A stretch of DNA of 35,306 nucleotides from Gemmatimonadales bacterium (GCA_025937755.1 JAICQR010000010.1:1-35306); one strand, 5' to 3'; shown: positions 16,949 to 27,354, counted from the stretch's first letter. The notes: generated from the letters alone by a model not told the origin. Made by a program: numbers and translations.

Positions 16949-18171
16949 TTCTCCTCCGCAACATCGGCTTGCTCGTTACTTGCCGTCCCGATAGCGGCCA
17001 GAACAATCTGCATGCTATTCCGCACGCGTCCCTGGTATGGAGCGCGGGCAGGATCGTCTGGGCTGGTCCGGACGACCAGGTACCGGCCACGCTCGGCACA
17101 CTGGTCATGGAAGACGCCGGCGGGCGGATGGTCGTGCCCGGGCTGGTGGACTGCCATACTCATCTCGCCTTTGGTGGATGGCGGGCCGATGAGTTTGCCC
17201 GCCGGGTGCGGGGCGAGAGTTACGCCGAGATCGCCAGGAGCGGCGGGGGCATTCTCTCCACCGTGCGCGCCACCCGCGCGGCCGGCGAGGCGGTGCTGGC
17301 AGCCAGGGCGGACGAAATGCTGACCCGGATGATGGCCCTGGGCGTAACCACTGTCGAGGCGAAGAGTGGCTACGGCCTTACGGTGGCAGACGAGCTCATG
17401 CTGCTACGGGTGTACCAGCAACTCGCCGCGCGCGGGCCGGTCCGCGTGGTGCCGACCGTGCTGGGGGCCCACACTGTGCCGCCCGAGTTCGCCAGCGACA
17501 GGGCAGGGTACCTGCGCCTGCTCACCGAGGAGCTGCTGCCTCGGGTGGCGGCGATGGAATTGGCGCGCTATTGCGACGCCTTTGTGGAGCAGGGAGCGTT
17601 TACGGTGGAGGAGGCCCGCCAGGTGTTCCGGGCCGCGAGCAGCCTGGGCATGCGGGCCAAGCTGCACGCCGACCAGCTGACCTCATCGGGTGGCGCCGAG
17701 CTCGCCGCCGACGTGGGGGCCGTATCGGCCGATCATCTCGAGCATGTCTCCGATGCCGGCATTGCGGCCATGGCCGCCGCGGGTGTGGTCGCCGTCAGCC
17801 TGCCCATCGCGTCGCTCTATCTCCGCCAGCCGCCGCTGCCGGCCCGCAAGCTGCTCGACGCCGGCGTGCCCGTCGCCGTGGCCACCGACTTCAACCCCGG
17901 TTCCGCGCCAAGCTACCACCTGCCACTCGCCATGACCTTGGCTTGCACCACGCAGGGCATGACGCCCGCCGAGGCGCTCAAGGGTGCCACCATCGTCGCG
18001 GCCCGCGCCATTGGCGAGGAGGCAAACATCGGATCGCTTGAGGAAGGAAAGGCTGCGGACTTCGCCGTCATCGACGCGCCCGATGTTGATCACTGGCTGT
18101 ATCACTTCCGGCCCAATGCCTGCGTGCGCACCGTCATCGGCGGCCGCACCGTCTGGCGCGGCTCGGAGTGA
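16945..18171 (+). CDS. hutI: Imidazolonepropionase
   Basis: [104 protein letters not shown] overlap with hutU. Confidence 0.96.
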
Positions 18172-18228
18172 ACTGGGAGTCTCGAGTGTTCGTGCCCTTC
18201 GTCTCTTCGTGGTAAAATACCCTCCGGA

Positions 18229-19914
18229 CTACAGTTTGCCGTCGACCGCTGCGAGAAGCTCCGATTCCCGCAGGTCTGCCTCGGCCGCGAGCTTCGCGCC
18301 GTCGGCCAGCACCTGACTGACCAGCGACTTGTCCTTGAGCGTCGCCGCGTTGATCCGCACGTTGAGCCACGCTCCCCGCACCGCCGTCCGTGCACAGCAC
18401 GCCGCCACACCCGCATCCGACACCGAAGCCTGCAACCCTGACTCGGCCAACGCCTCAGCGATATCGAAGATTTCCATCGCCCGCTGCATCACCGCCCATG
18501 GGACGTTGATCGCCTCGACCGTGGCCGCGTCGATGGCGGCTCGCCGCGATACCTTCTGCTCGTCACTGTCCTTCGGCAGCTGCATTGCCGCCAGCACCTT
18601 GTCAAACGCGCGCGTATCGGCATCCACCAGCCGCAGCAGCTCGGCCTGAATGGCCTGGCCCCGTTCAGCCCACACCGAGAACTCCTCCCACCGCTCGTCC
18701 CAGCCGCGCTTGTGCGAGGAAAGATTGGCCACCATCGCCGCCAGGGCCGCGCCCATGGCGCCTACCGCCGCTGATACAGATCCGCCGCCGGGAGCGGGCG
18801 ACTCCGACGCCGTCTCCTCCACGAACCCTTCCAGCGTCATCTGCACCAGCCGCCGAGTGGCGGGATCGCGCAGCCGGTACTCGATGATTCTCTCCTCCGG
18901 CACAAATGGCCCGAGTTCTCCCAGCCCCAGGGTCCGCACCGCGATGTGAATCAGTTCGCGCTCGGCCACGCCGAGCGACCGGTGCTGCTTGCGCAGGTAG
19001 TGCCGCCCTGCGTCGAGCAGCGCCTTGAGCGGCACCAGGCCCACCAGTTCCGAACCGGTGACCCGCATGCCGCGCTCCCGCGCGGCGCGTTCCACTTCAT
19101 CGAACGCCACATGGACCGGCGTGACTCCCAGGTCGGTCAGGTTCATCGATACCTGGGCCACGCCGTACTCGTCGATGAACCAGCCGATCGCCTTGACCGC
19201 CTTGAGCGTGCCCGGCAGCGCCAGTGGCGCGCCGGTGTCATCGGTCAGCACCTTGCCGGTGAGGGCGTGCCCCTCCCGCCGGGGCCGGCCTGCCTCGCGC
19301 ACGTCAAATGCCACCGCATTGGCTCGGCGGGTAGACGTGGTGTTCAGGTTCACGTTGTAGGCCACCAGGAAGTCACGCGCACCGATGACCGTGGCGCCGC
19401 TCTTCGGATTGAACGTGGCCGGCCCGTAGTCGGGCTTCCACCTGGGCAGGCGAAGCTTCTGCTCCAGCGCTTCGTACTCGCCTTCGCGAATCACCGAGAG
19501 CGAGCGACGCGCGGCATCCGGCTGCGCGGCCTCGTAGAGATACGCGGCAATTCCCAGTTCGCGGCCTACTCGTTCGGCCAGGCCCCGCGCCAGCTCCGCC
19601 GCCTCTTCCATGGTGATGCCCGCAATCGGCACCAGCGGGCACACGTCGGTGGCCCCCATGCGTGGGTGCTCGCCCGAATGCTTGCGCATGTCGATCAGCG
19701 CCGCCGCCTCGGCAATGCCCCGGAAGGCGGACTCCACCACCGCCTCCGGCGCGCCTGCGACAGTGACCACCGTGCGGTTGGTGGCCTTGCCCGGGTCCAC
19801 ATGCAGCACCACCGCGCCGTCCACCGCGCCCATGGCATCGGCAATCCGGCGGATGATCTCCGGATCCCGCCCTTCGCTGAAATTCGGCACGCACTCGAGG
19901 ATACGCTCGGTCAT
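18229..19914 (-). CDS. ftcD: Fused glutamate formimidoyltransferase / formimidoyltetrahydrofolate cyclodeaminase
   Basis: N-terminal ILECVPNFSEGRDPEIIRRIADAM...HSGEHPRMGATDVCPLVPI (formiminotransferase); C-terminal SPAPGGGSVSAAVGAMGAALAAMVANLS (cyclodeaminase) in one 561-aa ORF. Confidence 0.94.
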   Translation of the reverse strand: MTERILECVPNFSEGRDPEIIRRIADAMGAVDGAVVLHVDPGKATNRTVVTVAGAPEAVVESAFRGIAEAAALIDMRKHSGEHPRMGATDVCPLVPIAGITMEEAAELARGLAERVGRELGIAAYLYEAAQPDAARRSLSVIREGEYEALEQKLRLPRWKPDYGPATFNPKSGATVIGARDFLVAYNVNLNTTSTRRANAVAFDVREAGRPRREGHALTGKVLTDDTGAPLALPGTLKAVKAIGWFIDEYGVAQVSMNLTDLGVTPVHVAFDEVERAARERGMRVTGSELVGLVPLKALLDAGRHYLRKQHRSLGVAERELIHIAVRTLGLGELGPFVPEERIIEYRLRDPATRRLVQMTLEGFVEETASESPAPGGGSVSAAVGAMGAALAAMVANLSSHKRGWDERWEEFSVWAERGQAIQAELLRLVDADTRAFDKVLAAMQLPKDSDEQKVSRRAAIDAATVEAINVPWAVMQRAMEIFDIAEALAESGLQASVSDAGVAACCARTAVRGAWLNVRINAATLKDKSLVSQVLADGAKLAAEADLRESELLAAVDGKL

Positions 19915-19962
19915 CAGGTCTCCGTTGAGTCACCGGGCGGCCGGCAGGCCGCCCCTGATCTT

Positions 19963-19990
19963 TCCACTTCCCACTTCCCACTTCCCACTA
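19963..19990 (+). repeat. Heptanucleotide tandem repeat (CCCACTT)~4
   Basis: TTCCACTT CCCACTT CCCACTT CCCACTA; final unit contains the aguA stop codon. Confidence 0.9.
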
Positions 19991-20998
19991 GGCCGGCCAC
20001 TGCTGCGTCACACAGTGAAAGGCACCCAGACCCCAGACCAGGTCGGTGCAGTCGATCCCGATGACTTCACGGTCGGGAAACACGTGCTGCAGCGTCGCCA
20101 GCGCCTGCGGGTCGCGCTCGGGATCATAGGTTGGCACCAGCACGATGCCATTGGCGATGTAGAAGTTGGCGTAACTGGCAGGCAGCCGCTGGCCATCATG
20201 CTCCAGCCGGCGGGGCATCGGTATCGTCACCACGTGGAAGGGCTGGCCGTCCTGGTCTCGCATCTCGCGCAGCCGGGAAAGATTGGCCTTGAGCGGCTCG
20301 TGATTGACGTCGGCTGGATCGTCCTCGACCACCGTCACGATGGTGCGTTCGTTCACGAACCGGGTGATGTCGTCGATGTGCCCATCAGTGTCATCTCCCT
20401 CGATGCCGTCTCCCAACCACAAAATGTTGCTGACGCCCAGATAGTCGCGCAGATACTCCTCAATCTGTGTCTGCGTCAGCTGTGGATTGCGGTTGGGGTT
20501 GAGCAGGCAGGAGGTGGTGGTGAGCAGGCTGCCGAGACCGTTGACGTCGAGCGAGCCGCCTTCCATCACGATGCCGGGATGAAACACCGGGATGTCGAAC
20601 GCCGCACCCACGAGCGTGGGGATCACGTCGTCGAGGTCATAGGGCGGATACTTGTCGCCCCAGGCATTGAAGCCCCAGTCGATGATGGCCTGCTCGGTCT
20701 GTCCGTTGGCCCGTCGCTGCACGAAGATGGGGCCGTGGTCCCGGCACCACGCGTCGTTGGTGGGATGGTGGTGGAAATGCACTCCGCGGAGCGCCACCCT
20801 TTCCGACGCCAGGAAGCTGCGGACCGACGCCTCCATCTCGGTGTCGGTCACGTTGATGTGGACCTCCTCGCGGGGTGCGAGGTGCCGCACCATCGCGGCA
20901 AAGATGAACGGCACCGGCTCGAACTTGCCGGGCCACGACTCGAGCTTGTGGGGCCAGCTGAGCCAGGTGCCGCGGTGCGGCGCCCACTCGGCGGGCAT
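19988..20998 (-). CDS. aguA: Agmatine deiminase
   Basis: MPAEWAPHRGTWLSWPHKLESWPGKFEPVP; DAWCRDHGPIFV; MEGGSLDVNGLGSLLTTTSCLLNPNRNP; GHIDDITRFV; C-terminal FGLGAFHC-like VWGLGAFHCVTQQ. Start placed at 20998, not 21127, because the upstream stretch is repeat sequence. Confidence 0.95.
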   Translation of the reverse strand: MPAEWAPHRGTWLSWPHKLESWPGKFEPVPFIFAAMVRHLAPREEVHINVTDTEMEASVRSFLASERVALRGVHFHHHPTNDAWCRDHGPIFVQRRANGQTEQAIIDWGFNAWGDKYPPYDLDDVIPTLVGAAFDIPVFHPGIVMEGGSLDVNGLGSLLTTTSCLLNPNRNPQLTQTQIEEYLRDYLGVSNILWLGDGIEGDDTDGHIDDITRFVNERTIVTVVEDDPADVNHEPLKANLSRLREMRDQDGQPFHVVTIPMPRRLEHDGQRLPASYANFYIANGIVLVPTYDPERDPQALATLQHVFPDREVIGIDCTDLVWGLGAFHCVTQQWPA

Positions 20999-21029
20999 CG
21001 CATATCCCAGGGACGCAGGAGTGGTCGGC

Positions 21030-21064
21030 AAGTGGGAAGTGGGAAGTGAGAAGTGAGAAGTGAG
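21030..21064 (-). repeat. Heptanucleotide repeat in opposite orientation (AAGTGGG)2(AAGTGAG)3
   Basis: Read directly; reverse complement of the CCCACTT family; left arm of an inverted pair with 21111..21128. Confidence 0.92.
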
Positions 21065-21110
21065 AAGAGAACGAGAGTCGGGAAGTGCGAAGGGAGAGCT
21101 GGAACGGCAC

Positions 21111-21142
21111 CACTTCTCACTTCTCACTCGTCACTTGTCACT
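21111..21142 (+). repeat. Heptanucleotide repeat (CTCACTT-like), right arm of inverted pair
   Basis: CACTTCTCACTTCTCACT (21111..21128) is a perfect 18-bp reverse complement of 21045..21062; degenerate units continue (CGTCACTTGTCACTT). Confidence 0.88.
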
Positions 21143-22035
21143 TATTGATCCAGGTACCGCTTGGTCATGTCTCCATAGGCATCGATACGCCGGTCCCTGA
21201 GGAAGGGCCAATGCGTGCGGCTCACGTCCACCTTGCCCAGGTCCACCTCTGCCGTGAGCACCTCTTCGCCTCGGCCACCCTTCACCAGGATCCGGCCACC
21301 CGGATCGGCCACGAAGCTGCCGCCCCAGAACTCGATGCCGCCTGGCGCTGCTGCGCCCTCGTGGCCCACCCGGTTGACCGCGCACACGTACACGCCGTTG
21401 GCGATGGCATGGCTCCGCTGGATTGTTTCCCACGCCGACTGCTGCTGCTCCCCGTGCTCGTCCTTCTCGGGAGGAAGCCAGCCAATGGCGGTGGGATAGA
21501 ACAGGATGTGCGCCCCGGCCATCGCGGTGAGCCTGGCGGCCTCGGGATACCACTGGTCCCAGCACACCAGGACGCCGATGCGGCCGTACTTCGTGTCCCA
21601 CGCCCGGAAGCCCAGGTCGCCCGGGGTGAAATAGAACTTCTCGTAGTACTGGGGATCGTCCGGAATGTGCATCTTCCGGTACTTGCCGAGGTACTCGCCG
21701 CCGGCATCGATGACGGCCGCGGTGTTGTGATAGAGACCCTCGGCCCGCTTCTCGAACAGCGACGCGACGATCACCACGTCCAGTTCCTTCGCCAGCGCAC
21801 TCAGTCGCTCGGTGCTGGGCCCCGGAATCGGCTCCGCCAGCGCGAAGTTGTCGTGATCCTCGACCTGGCAGAAGTACTGACTGCGAAACAGCTCCTGCAG
21901 GCAGACAATCTGCGCGCCCTTCGCCGCTGCGTCGCGTATCCCGCGCTCGGCCTTGGCCAGGTTCTCGGCCGGATCGGTGGTGCAGGCCATCTGCACCAGC
22001 CCAAGCCGGACGGTGGTGGGATCGTTCGTGGACAT
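21142..22035 (-). CDS. aguB: N-carbamoylputrescine amidase
   Basis: Nitrilase superfamily: VRLGLVQMACTTDPAENLAKAERGIRDAAAKGAQIVCLQELFRSQYFCQ; KYRKMHIPDDPQYYEKFYFTPGD; GVLVCWDQWYPEAARL. Start 22035 gives the canonical N-terminus. Confidence 0.95.
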   Translation of the reverse strand: MSTNDPTTVRLGLVQMACTTDPAENLAKAERGIRDAAAKGAQIVCLQELFRSQYFCQVEDHDNFALAEPIPGPSTERLSALAKELDVVIVASLFEKRAEGLYHNTAAVIDAGGEYLGKYRKMHIPDDPQYYEKFYFTPGDLGFRAWDTKYGRIGVLVCWDQWYPEAARLTAMAGAHILFYPTAIGWLPPEKDEHGEQQQSAWETIQRSHAIANGVYVCAVNRVGHEGAAAPGGIEFWGGSFVADPGGRILVKGGRGEEVLTAEVDLGKVDVSRTHWPFLRDRRIDAYGDMTKRYLDQ

Positions 22036-22244
22036 GCGGTGGAAGATAAGGCCGTATGACGGCAAGGCGGTAGGAACAGCAGCGGAACTGCAACGGCGTG
22101 AACGGAACCGCAACTGCGTGAAAGGTGAGCGCCGATGTCTCCTGGAGGCGGCGTGCCGGCCTATCGCCCAGGGGCGGACGAAGTCCGCCCGCCGGCCGAG
22201 CCGCCGAAAGGAGACTCGGCGCGAGGCAGAAAAGCGATCGCGCC

Positions 22245-24167
22245 TTATCCCAGTCTGATGCTGCCGGTACCCCGAGCGAGCGGCCACCTGAGCAGCACAG
22301 CGTCGCCCTGGCGGGTGCGCTCCATCCCGCGCTCGCTCTTCGACACCGTCTCCACCGCCGCGTTCCACACCTCCTCAGCGTCGTGCACCAGCGCGACCTC
22401 TCCGCTCAACGTCAACTCCACCGTGAACCACCCATCGCCCGAGGCGTCCCAACGATAACTCGCGCCGACGGCGCCTGCGGCCGACACCTGAATCTCCTTG
22501 GCGAGCGACGGCGTCCCCTCGGGTGACGTGAGCATCACGCTGACCTGCTCGCCGGTCTGTTTCACGTCGGCCGAGAATGCCACCGACGCCCAGCTGAACA
22601 CCGGCTGGTAGCTGGCCGCAGCCCACGCCTCGCGCGAGACATCATGGCTGAGAATGCGGTCCTGGAAGAGCGCCCGGTCGTTCAGGTCCACTGGCGGACG
22701 CTGCTCCAGCCGCAGCGCGTGCTCCAGCTCGTGAATGCTGGGCGCACCGCCATCCGCCGCGGAGTGCGCCGGCTCACTGTGCAGCGCCTCCTCGTGGTAC
22801 GCCTCCCAGCGGCGTGTCAGCACATCGAGCAGGTTCCGGCCCTCACTGAAGCGGGTCCACTCTTCCACCGCGCCGCCCCGGCTGGGCCCGATAATCACCG
22901 AGGCCTCCTCCGAGTGGATCCACAGTTCTTCGCGCCCGTCAAAATCGAAGTCCAGCTGCTCGATCTTCAGTGTTTCGCCGGCCCGCAGCAATCCCTCTGC
23001 AATTGCCAGCTCGCGCCAGAGCGCCGCCCGGAGGTGCGGCAGGTACAGCCCGCCGAACACCCCGTGCCAGTAGGCGTCATTGCACTGGGCCCGCGCGATG
23101 GCCTCGCGCACTGGCGCAGGGTTGCCGTGCCCGCGGCAGAGCAGGGAAAGCCATTGCGCCTTCTTGTGCAGCCGATTCGACTCCGAATATTTCGACAGGA
23201 AATTGCGCCAGTGCGACCCGCGAACCAGCACGCCGGCCTCGGATGCCATGCGGCCTTCGCCCAGTTCCTTCTCGATCGCTTGCAGCCGAAGCGCCGCCGC
23301 CGGCGGCGACGCCCAGCTTTCCATCTCGCGGTACGACGCCACCGGCAGGTAAGCCAGCCCCGCCGTCGGCACCGCATCCTTCGCTTCGCTGAACGTCGAG
23401 AGCGTGAGAATCCCATCCGACCGGAGCCGGTCGAGCTCGTCGGCGAATCGGTCCAGCCAGCCCCGGGTGTAGACCCAGTCGTAGGTGCCGGGCCACCCGC
23501 CGAACTTTTCACCGTCGTCCGCCAGCACGGCCAGCGGCGCTCCGCGGGCATGCAGTGACCGCACGTAGGCCCCGAATTCCTCGGTCGGGCGGAATGGTAC
23601 CAGGTAGCGCAGCCGCTCATCGATCGCGAACAGCGACAGCCGCCGGTGCCCGGACTCGGTTTCGTAGGGCGCGTGCAGCTGCTCGCGCTCGAACCCCGTG
23701 ATGAGGAAGTGCCGGTCGTCGAGGATCGCAAACTCCATCCCGGCATCCGCGATGTCGGCAGCCACGTCGGGCACCCAGACCCGCTCGGTGAGCCAGACCC
23801 CGCGCGGCTGTACCCCGAAGCGCCGCGCGATTTCCTCCCGCATGCGCACCACCTGCTCCACCCGGTCCTCGCGCAGCAGTGATGCGAGGATCGGTTCAGT
23901 CCAGCCTGCGCCCAGCAGCTCCATACGGCCGTCGGCCACAAGCCGCCCCAGCCGGTCGAGGTACTGCGGACAGTGGTGCTCCAGCCACTCGATCAGCGGT
24001 CCCGACACATGGAAGGTCACGGGAAAGAGCTCGCGCCGTTCCAGCAGGTCCAGCAGGGGGGCATACACCTGTTCCACATGCTGCTGCAGCACGTGGTCGA
24101 AGTTGCCCACCGGCTGGTGCAGGTGAAAACCGAAGAGAAATCGCGTGGGCGGCAGCGGCGCTGTCAC
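22245..24167 (-). CDS. GH57 4-alpha-glucanotransferase / alpha-amylase-type glycoside hydrolase (DUF1925/DUF1926-like C-terminus)
   Basis: FLFGFHLHQPVGNFDHVLQQHVEQVYAPLLDLLE; MELLGAGWTEPILASL; LADDGEKFGGWPGTYDWVYTRGWLDRF. Confidence 0.9.
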   Translation of the reverse strand: MTAPLPPTRFLFGFHLHQPVGNFDHVLQQHVEQVYAPLLDLLERRELFPVTFHVSGPLIEWLEHHCPQYLDRLGRLVADGRMELLGAGWTEPILASLLREDRVEQVVRMREEIARRFGVQPRGVWLTERVWVPDVAADIADAGMEFAILDDRHFLITGFEREQLHAPYETESGHRRLSLFAIDERLRYLVPFRPTEEFGAYVRSLHARGAPLAVLADDGEKFGGWPGTYDWVYTRGWLDRFADELDRLRSDGILTLSTFSEAKDAVPTAGLAYLPVASYREMESWASPPAAALRLQAIEKELGEGRMASEAGVLVRGSHWRNFLSKYSESNRLHKKAQWLSLLCRGHGNPAPVREAIARAQCNDAYWHGVFGGLYLPHLRAALWRELAIAEGLLRAGETLKIEQLDFDFDGREELWIHSEEASVIIGPSRGGAVEEWTRFSEGRNLLDVLTRRWEAYHEEALHSEPAHSAADGGAPSIHELEHALRLEQRPPVDLNDRALFQDRILSHDVSREAWAAASYQPVFSWASVAFSADVKQTGEQVSVMLTSPEGTPSLAKEIQVSAAGAVGASYRWDASGDGWFTVELTLSGEVALVHDAEEVWNAAVETVSKSERGMERTRQGDAVLLRWPLARGTGSIRLG

Positions 24168-25846
24168 GCTCGGGCCGGCGTTCTGCTGCTTCCACCAAGC
24201 GCCCGGCGCACACCCGCGAGCACGTCGGGAAAGAGATCGTCACGATGCCGCAGGCGTTCTGCCAGCGCGGCCGACTCGCCGAACTCCTCGGTCGAGTCGC
24301 TGCCCAGCCCCTTGAGCAGACGCTCGAGGTCGCTGCAGTGTTCCTTGAAGCGGCGCTCTCCGTAGTCCGCCACCACCCCGGTGGACATGATGAATTGCCA
24401 GTCGGACGACTGCGCCAGCAGCAGCGCACGCGCGGCCTGCGCCAGCACTGCATGGCGGGCAGGCATGTCGATCGTCCGTGCCGCAATGGACCAGAAAGTC
24501 TCTTCCAGCGGCCACAGCCGCTGCCAGGTCCACGCCGTACGGGGGCCGATCCACATGCTGTAGTCGCCATTGGCGCCCCACGTTCCCTCGGGCAGCCGGA
24601 CCGCCGTGCGCGGCGGATGGCGATCGAGGTGCGCCGACGCCGTGGTCGCGCGGATGGCGTCGGCGCCCGCCAGCGAGCGGAACATCGCGGACAGGAAATC
24701 AGGGCCCTCGAACCACCAATGACCAAACAACTCGGTGTCAAAGGGCGCGGCGAGCACCGGGTGCTCCTTGGCGGGCAGCTCCGCGGCAACCTCACCCAGC
24801 AATCCGGCAAAGTGGCGTGCGTGGATCGCCGCCTGGGCCGCTGCGCGCGACGGATCGTATGGTTGCTTCGCGCCGAGGTCGATGCCGGAGCCGGTCACCC
24901 GCCAGAGACGCAGCCCGCCGGGCCAGCGCAACTTGTGGAACTCGAGGTAGTCACCGTCGCCGGGATAGCCTTCCTGGCGGCTCCATACCTGGCGCGCCAC
25001 CCGCGGGTCGCGCACCAGGGCATTGATCCGGGCGGCCCCGCCCGACAGCACGCCGTAACCGCGATACGGCGACCGTCCATGCGCTGTCTCCGGCCGCGCG
25101 GTGGTGTGGATCTCGCCACCGGTGGAAATCCCGACCGGTGTCCCACCCATCACCAGATGCGCATCCACGAAGACCCAGCCGAATCCTGCGTCGGCCACGA
25201 ATTCGTCGGTGCCGCGCCGCACCGCGGCCCGGGGTGACCCCGGCCATGGGTCCCACGGCCCTCGCGGCCGGTAGGCGCACTCGGGCAGCCAGCAGCCCCG
25301 CGGGGCCCGGCCGAACAACCGTTCGTGTTCCCGGAACCCGACCGCCAGCTGCAGCTGGATGCTTTCATCCCGCCCCAGCAACGGGAGAAACCCATGCGTC
25401 GCAGCCGAACCCATGATCTCGATCCGGCCCGCGTCTTCCAGTTCGCGCAGCGCTCCGATCACGTCGCCATCAATCGTGCGCCACAAGGTGCGCAGCCGGG
25501 TGATCCGCTCCTTCCAGAACTCGGCCACCGGCCTGAGGTGACCATCACCGGTCGACTCGAGCGACGCCGGCGCCTCGGCGCACGCCGCCAGCCGCTGGTC
25601 GAAGTAGTCTTCCATCTCGGCTTGAAAGACTGGCGACGCCAGCTGATTGGCCAGCACCGGCGTCACGCCGATGGTGACCGGAGCCGCGATGCCATCGGCT
25701 CCCAGCGCGCGGAAGACTTCCAGCAGCGGCAGGTAGGTATCGAGTGCGCCCTCGGCGATCCAGTCGCTGCCATGGGGCCAGCGACCGTGGTTCAGCACGT
25801 AAGGCAGGTGGCTGTGCAACGCCAGGACGAAGTCCATGAGGATCAA
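24164..25846 (-). CDS. GH57 (DUF1957) 1,4-alpha-glucan branching enzyme
   Basis: LALHSHLPYVLNHGRWPHGSDWIAEGALDTYLPLL; GCWLPECAYRPRG; PFDTELFGHWWFEGPDFL; ATGA overlaps at both ends of the gene. Confidence 0.92.
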   Translation of the reverse strand: MILMDFVLALHSHLPYVLNHGRWPHGSDWIAEGALDTYLPLLEVFRALGADGIAAPVTIGVTPVLANQLASPVFQAEMEDYFDQRLAACAEAPASLESTGDGHLRPVAEFWKERITRLRTLWRTIDGDVIGALRELEDAGRIEIMGSAATHGFLPLLGRDESIQLQLAVGFREHERLFGRAPRGCWLPECAYRPRGPWDPWPGSPRAAVRRGTDEFVADAGFGWVFVDAHLVMGGTPVGISTGGEIHTTARPETAHGRSPYRGYGVLSGGAARINALVRDPRVARQVWSRQEGYPGDGDYLEFHKLRWPGGLRLWRVTGSGIDLGAKQPYDPSRAAAQAAIHARHFAGLLGEVAAELPAKEHPVLAAPFDTELFGHWWFEGPDFLSAMFRSLAGADAIRATTASAHLDRHPPRTAVRLPEGTWGANGDYSMWIGPRTAWTWQRLWPLEETFWSIAARTIDMPARHAVLAQAARALLLAQSSDWQFIMSTGVVADYGERRFKEHCSDLERLLKGLGSDSTEEFGESAALAERLRHRDDLFPDVLAGVRRALGGSSRTPARA

Positions 25847-27348
25847 GCTCCTGCATGGCGCGCAAGCGCGCGCCGATAGATCGCGAGATAGCCGGTGGCG
25901 GACCGTTCCCAGGAGAAGTCACTGGCCATGGCGCGTCGCTGCATGGCGGTCCATCGGCGGGAGTCGGCGAAGCGCGCCAGCGCGCGAAAGGCCGCGGCCT
26001 CGAACGCTTCGGTGGTGTAGGGATCAAACAGGAAGCCGGTCTTCTCGTCGGTGATGGTGTCGGCGAGGCCGCCCACCCGTCGCGCGATCGGCAGCGCACC
26101 ATAGCGTTGCGACCGCATCTGGGTCAGGCCGCAGGGCTCGTACAGCGACGGCATCAGGAACATGTCGGCGCCCGCCATCAGGCGGTGCTCCAGCCGGTCG
26201 GTAAAATCGAGCTGCACCCCCACCCGGTCGGGATGGGCCGACGCCAGGGCCACCAGCCGGTCCTCGTAGTGCGGCTCGCCACTGCCGAGAAAGACGAACT
26301 GGGCGTCGGTGTCGAGCAGGTTCACCGCGTCGAGGATGAGGTCGAGCCCCTTCTGGGTGACCATGCGCCCGGTCATGCCGAACAGCGGCACCCGTCGCCG
26401 GAGCGGCAGCCCGAACGAGCGCTGCAGCGCCGCCTTGCAGCGCACCTTCCCGGCCAGGTTGCGTGCGTCGTACTGCGCCGTGATCTGGTCGTCGAGATCG
26501 GGACTCCAGACCGACTGGTCGATGCCGTTCAGCACTCCCGACAGCCGGTTGCCCAGCGCCGTGAAGGCGTGGTGCAGGCCAAAGCCGCCGCCGGGTGTGC
26601 GAAGCTCCACCGCCTGGGTCGGACTCACCGTCACGACTTCGTCGGCAAACGACATCCCGCCCTTGAGGAAATTGAGCTGGCCGTACCACTCCAGGCGGGT
26701 GAAGTCGTACAGCGACCACGGCAGACCCAGGTCGGGCAGCACCGCGGGATCGAAGTGGCCCTGGTATCCCGGATTGTGCACCGAGAGCACCACCGCTGGA
26801 GGTTCCGCCGGCGTCTCGACGTCGGGGACGCCCCGGAGATACACCGGCGCGAGTGCGGTGTGCCAGTCATGAGCGTGCAGCAGCGCCGGAGCCCGCGCCA
26901 CCTTCGGCAGCGCAGCCACCGCCGCGCGGGCCAGCAGCGCGAACCGCCTGGCGTTGTCGGGATAGTCGGTGCCCATCTCGCCGTACAGGCCGGGACGGTT
27001 GAAGTAGGCGCGATGCTCGATGAAGAAGACCCGTGGCCCCGCTTCCCGCTCGGCCGGCCGGAACAGCCGCATTTCCTCGGCCTTGTCGCCCAGCTGGACC
27101 ACGAATGGCTGGCCGATCGGGTGCAGGTCGGGCGCGGCGTCGCGCACCGTCCGGTACAGCGGCATGATGACCGAAACGTCCACTCCGGCGGCATCCTGGA
27201 ACTCCGCCAGCCCGCGCACTGCCTCGCCCAGCCCGCCGGTGCGGGCATATGGGTGGTACTCGGCCGTCAGGTGCACCACCGACACCGGCCGGCCGCTCGG
27301 GGATACGAGCGGCGAGTCGGACGGGCGGCGGAGCACGAGCTCGGACAT
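25843..27348 (-). CDS. glgA: Glycogen synthase (GT5)
   Basis: VVHLTAEYHPYARTGGLGEAVRGL; LLHAHDWHTALAP; VLNGIDQSVWSPDLD; FLMPSLYEPCGLTQMRSQRYGALPIARRVGGLADTI. Confidence 0.94.
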   Translation of the reverse strand: MSELVLRRPSDSPLVSPSGRPVSVVHLTAEYHPYARTGGLGEAVRGLAEFQDAAGVDVSVIMPLYRTVRDAAPDLHPIGQPFVVQLGDKAEEMRLFRPAEREAGPRVFFIEHRAYFNRPGLYGEMGTDYPDNARRFALLARAAVAALPKVARAPALLHAHDWHTALAPVYLRGVPDVETPAEPPAVVLSVHNPGYQGHFDPAVLPDLGLPWSLYDFTRLEWYGQLNFLKGGMSFADEVVTVSPTQAVELRTPGGGFGLHHAFTALGNRLSGVLNGIDQSVWSPDLDDQITAQYDARNLAGKVRCKAALQRSFGLPLRRRVPLFGMTGRMVTQKGLDLILDAVNLLDTDAQFVFLGSGEPHYEDRLVALASAHPDRVGVQLDFTDRLEHRLMAGADMFLMPSLYEPCGLTQMRSQRYGALPIARRVGGLADTITDEKTGFLFDPYTTEAFEAAAFRALARFADSRRWTAMQRRAMASDFSWERSATGYLAIYRRALARHAGA

Positions 27349-27354
27349 CAGTCC

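Noticed and set aside
20999-21127. N-terminal extension of the agmatine deiminase ORF
   Set aside because: Encoded by the heptamer repeat region; the conserved agmatine deiminase N-terminus starts at MPAEWAPHRGTW (20998).
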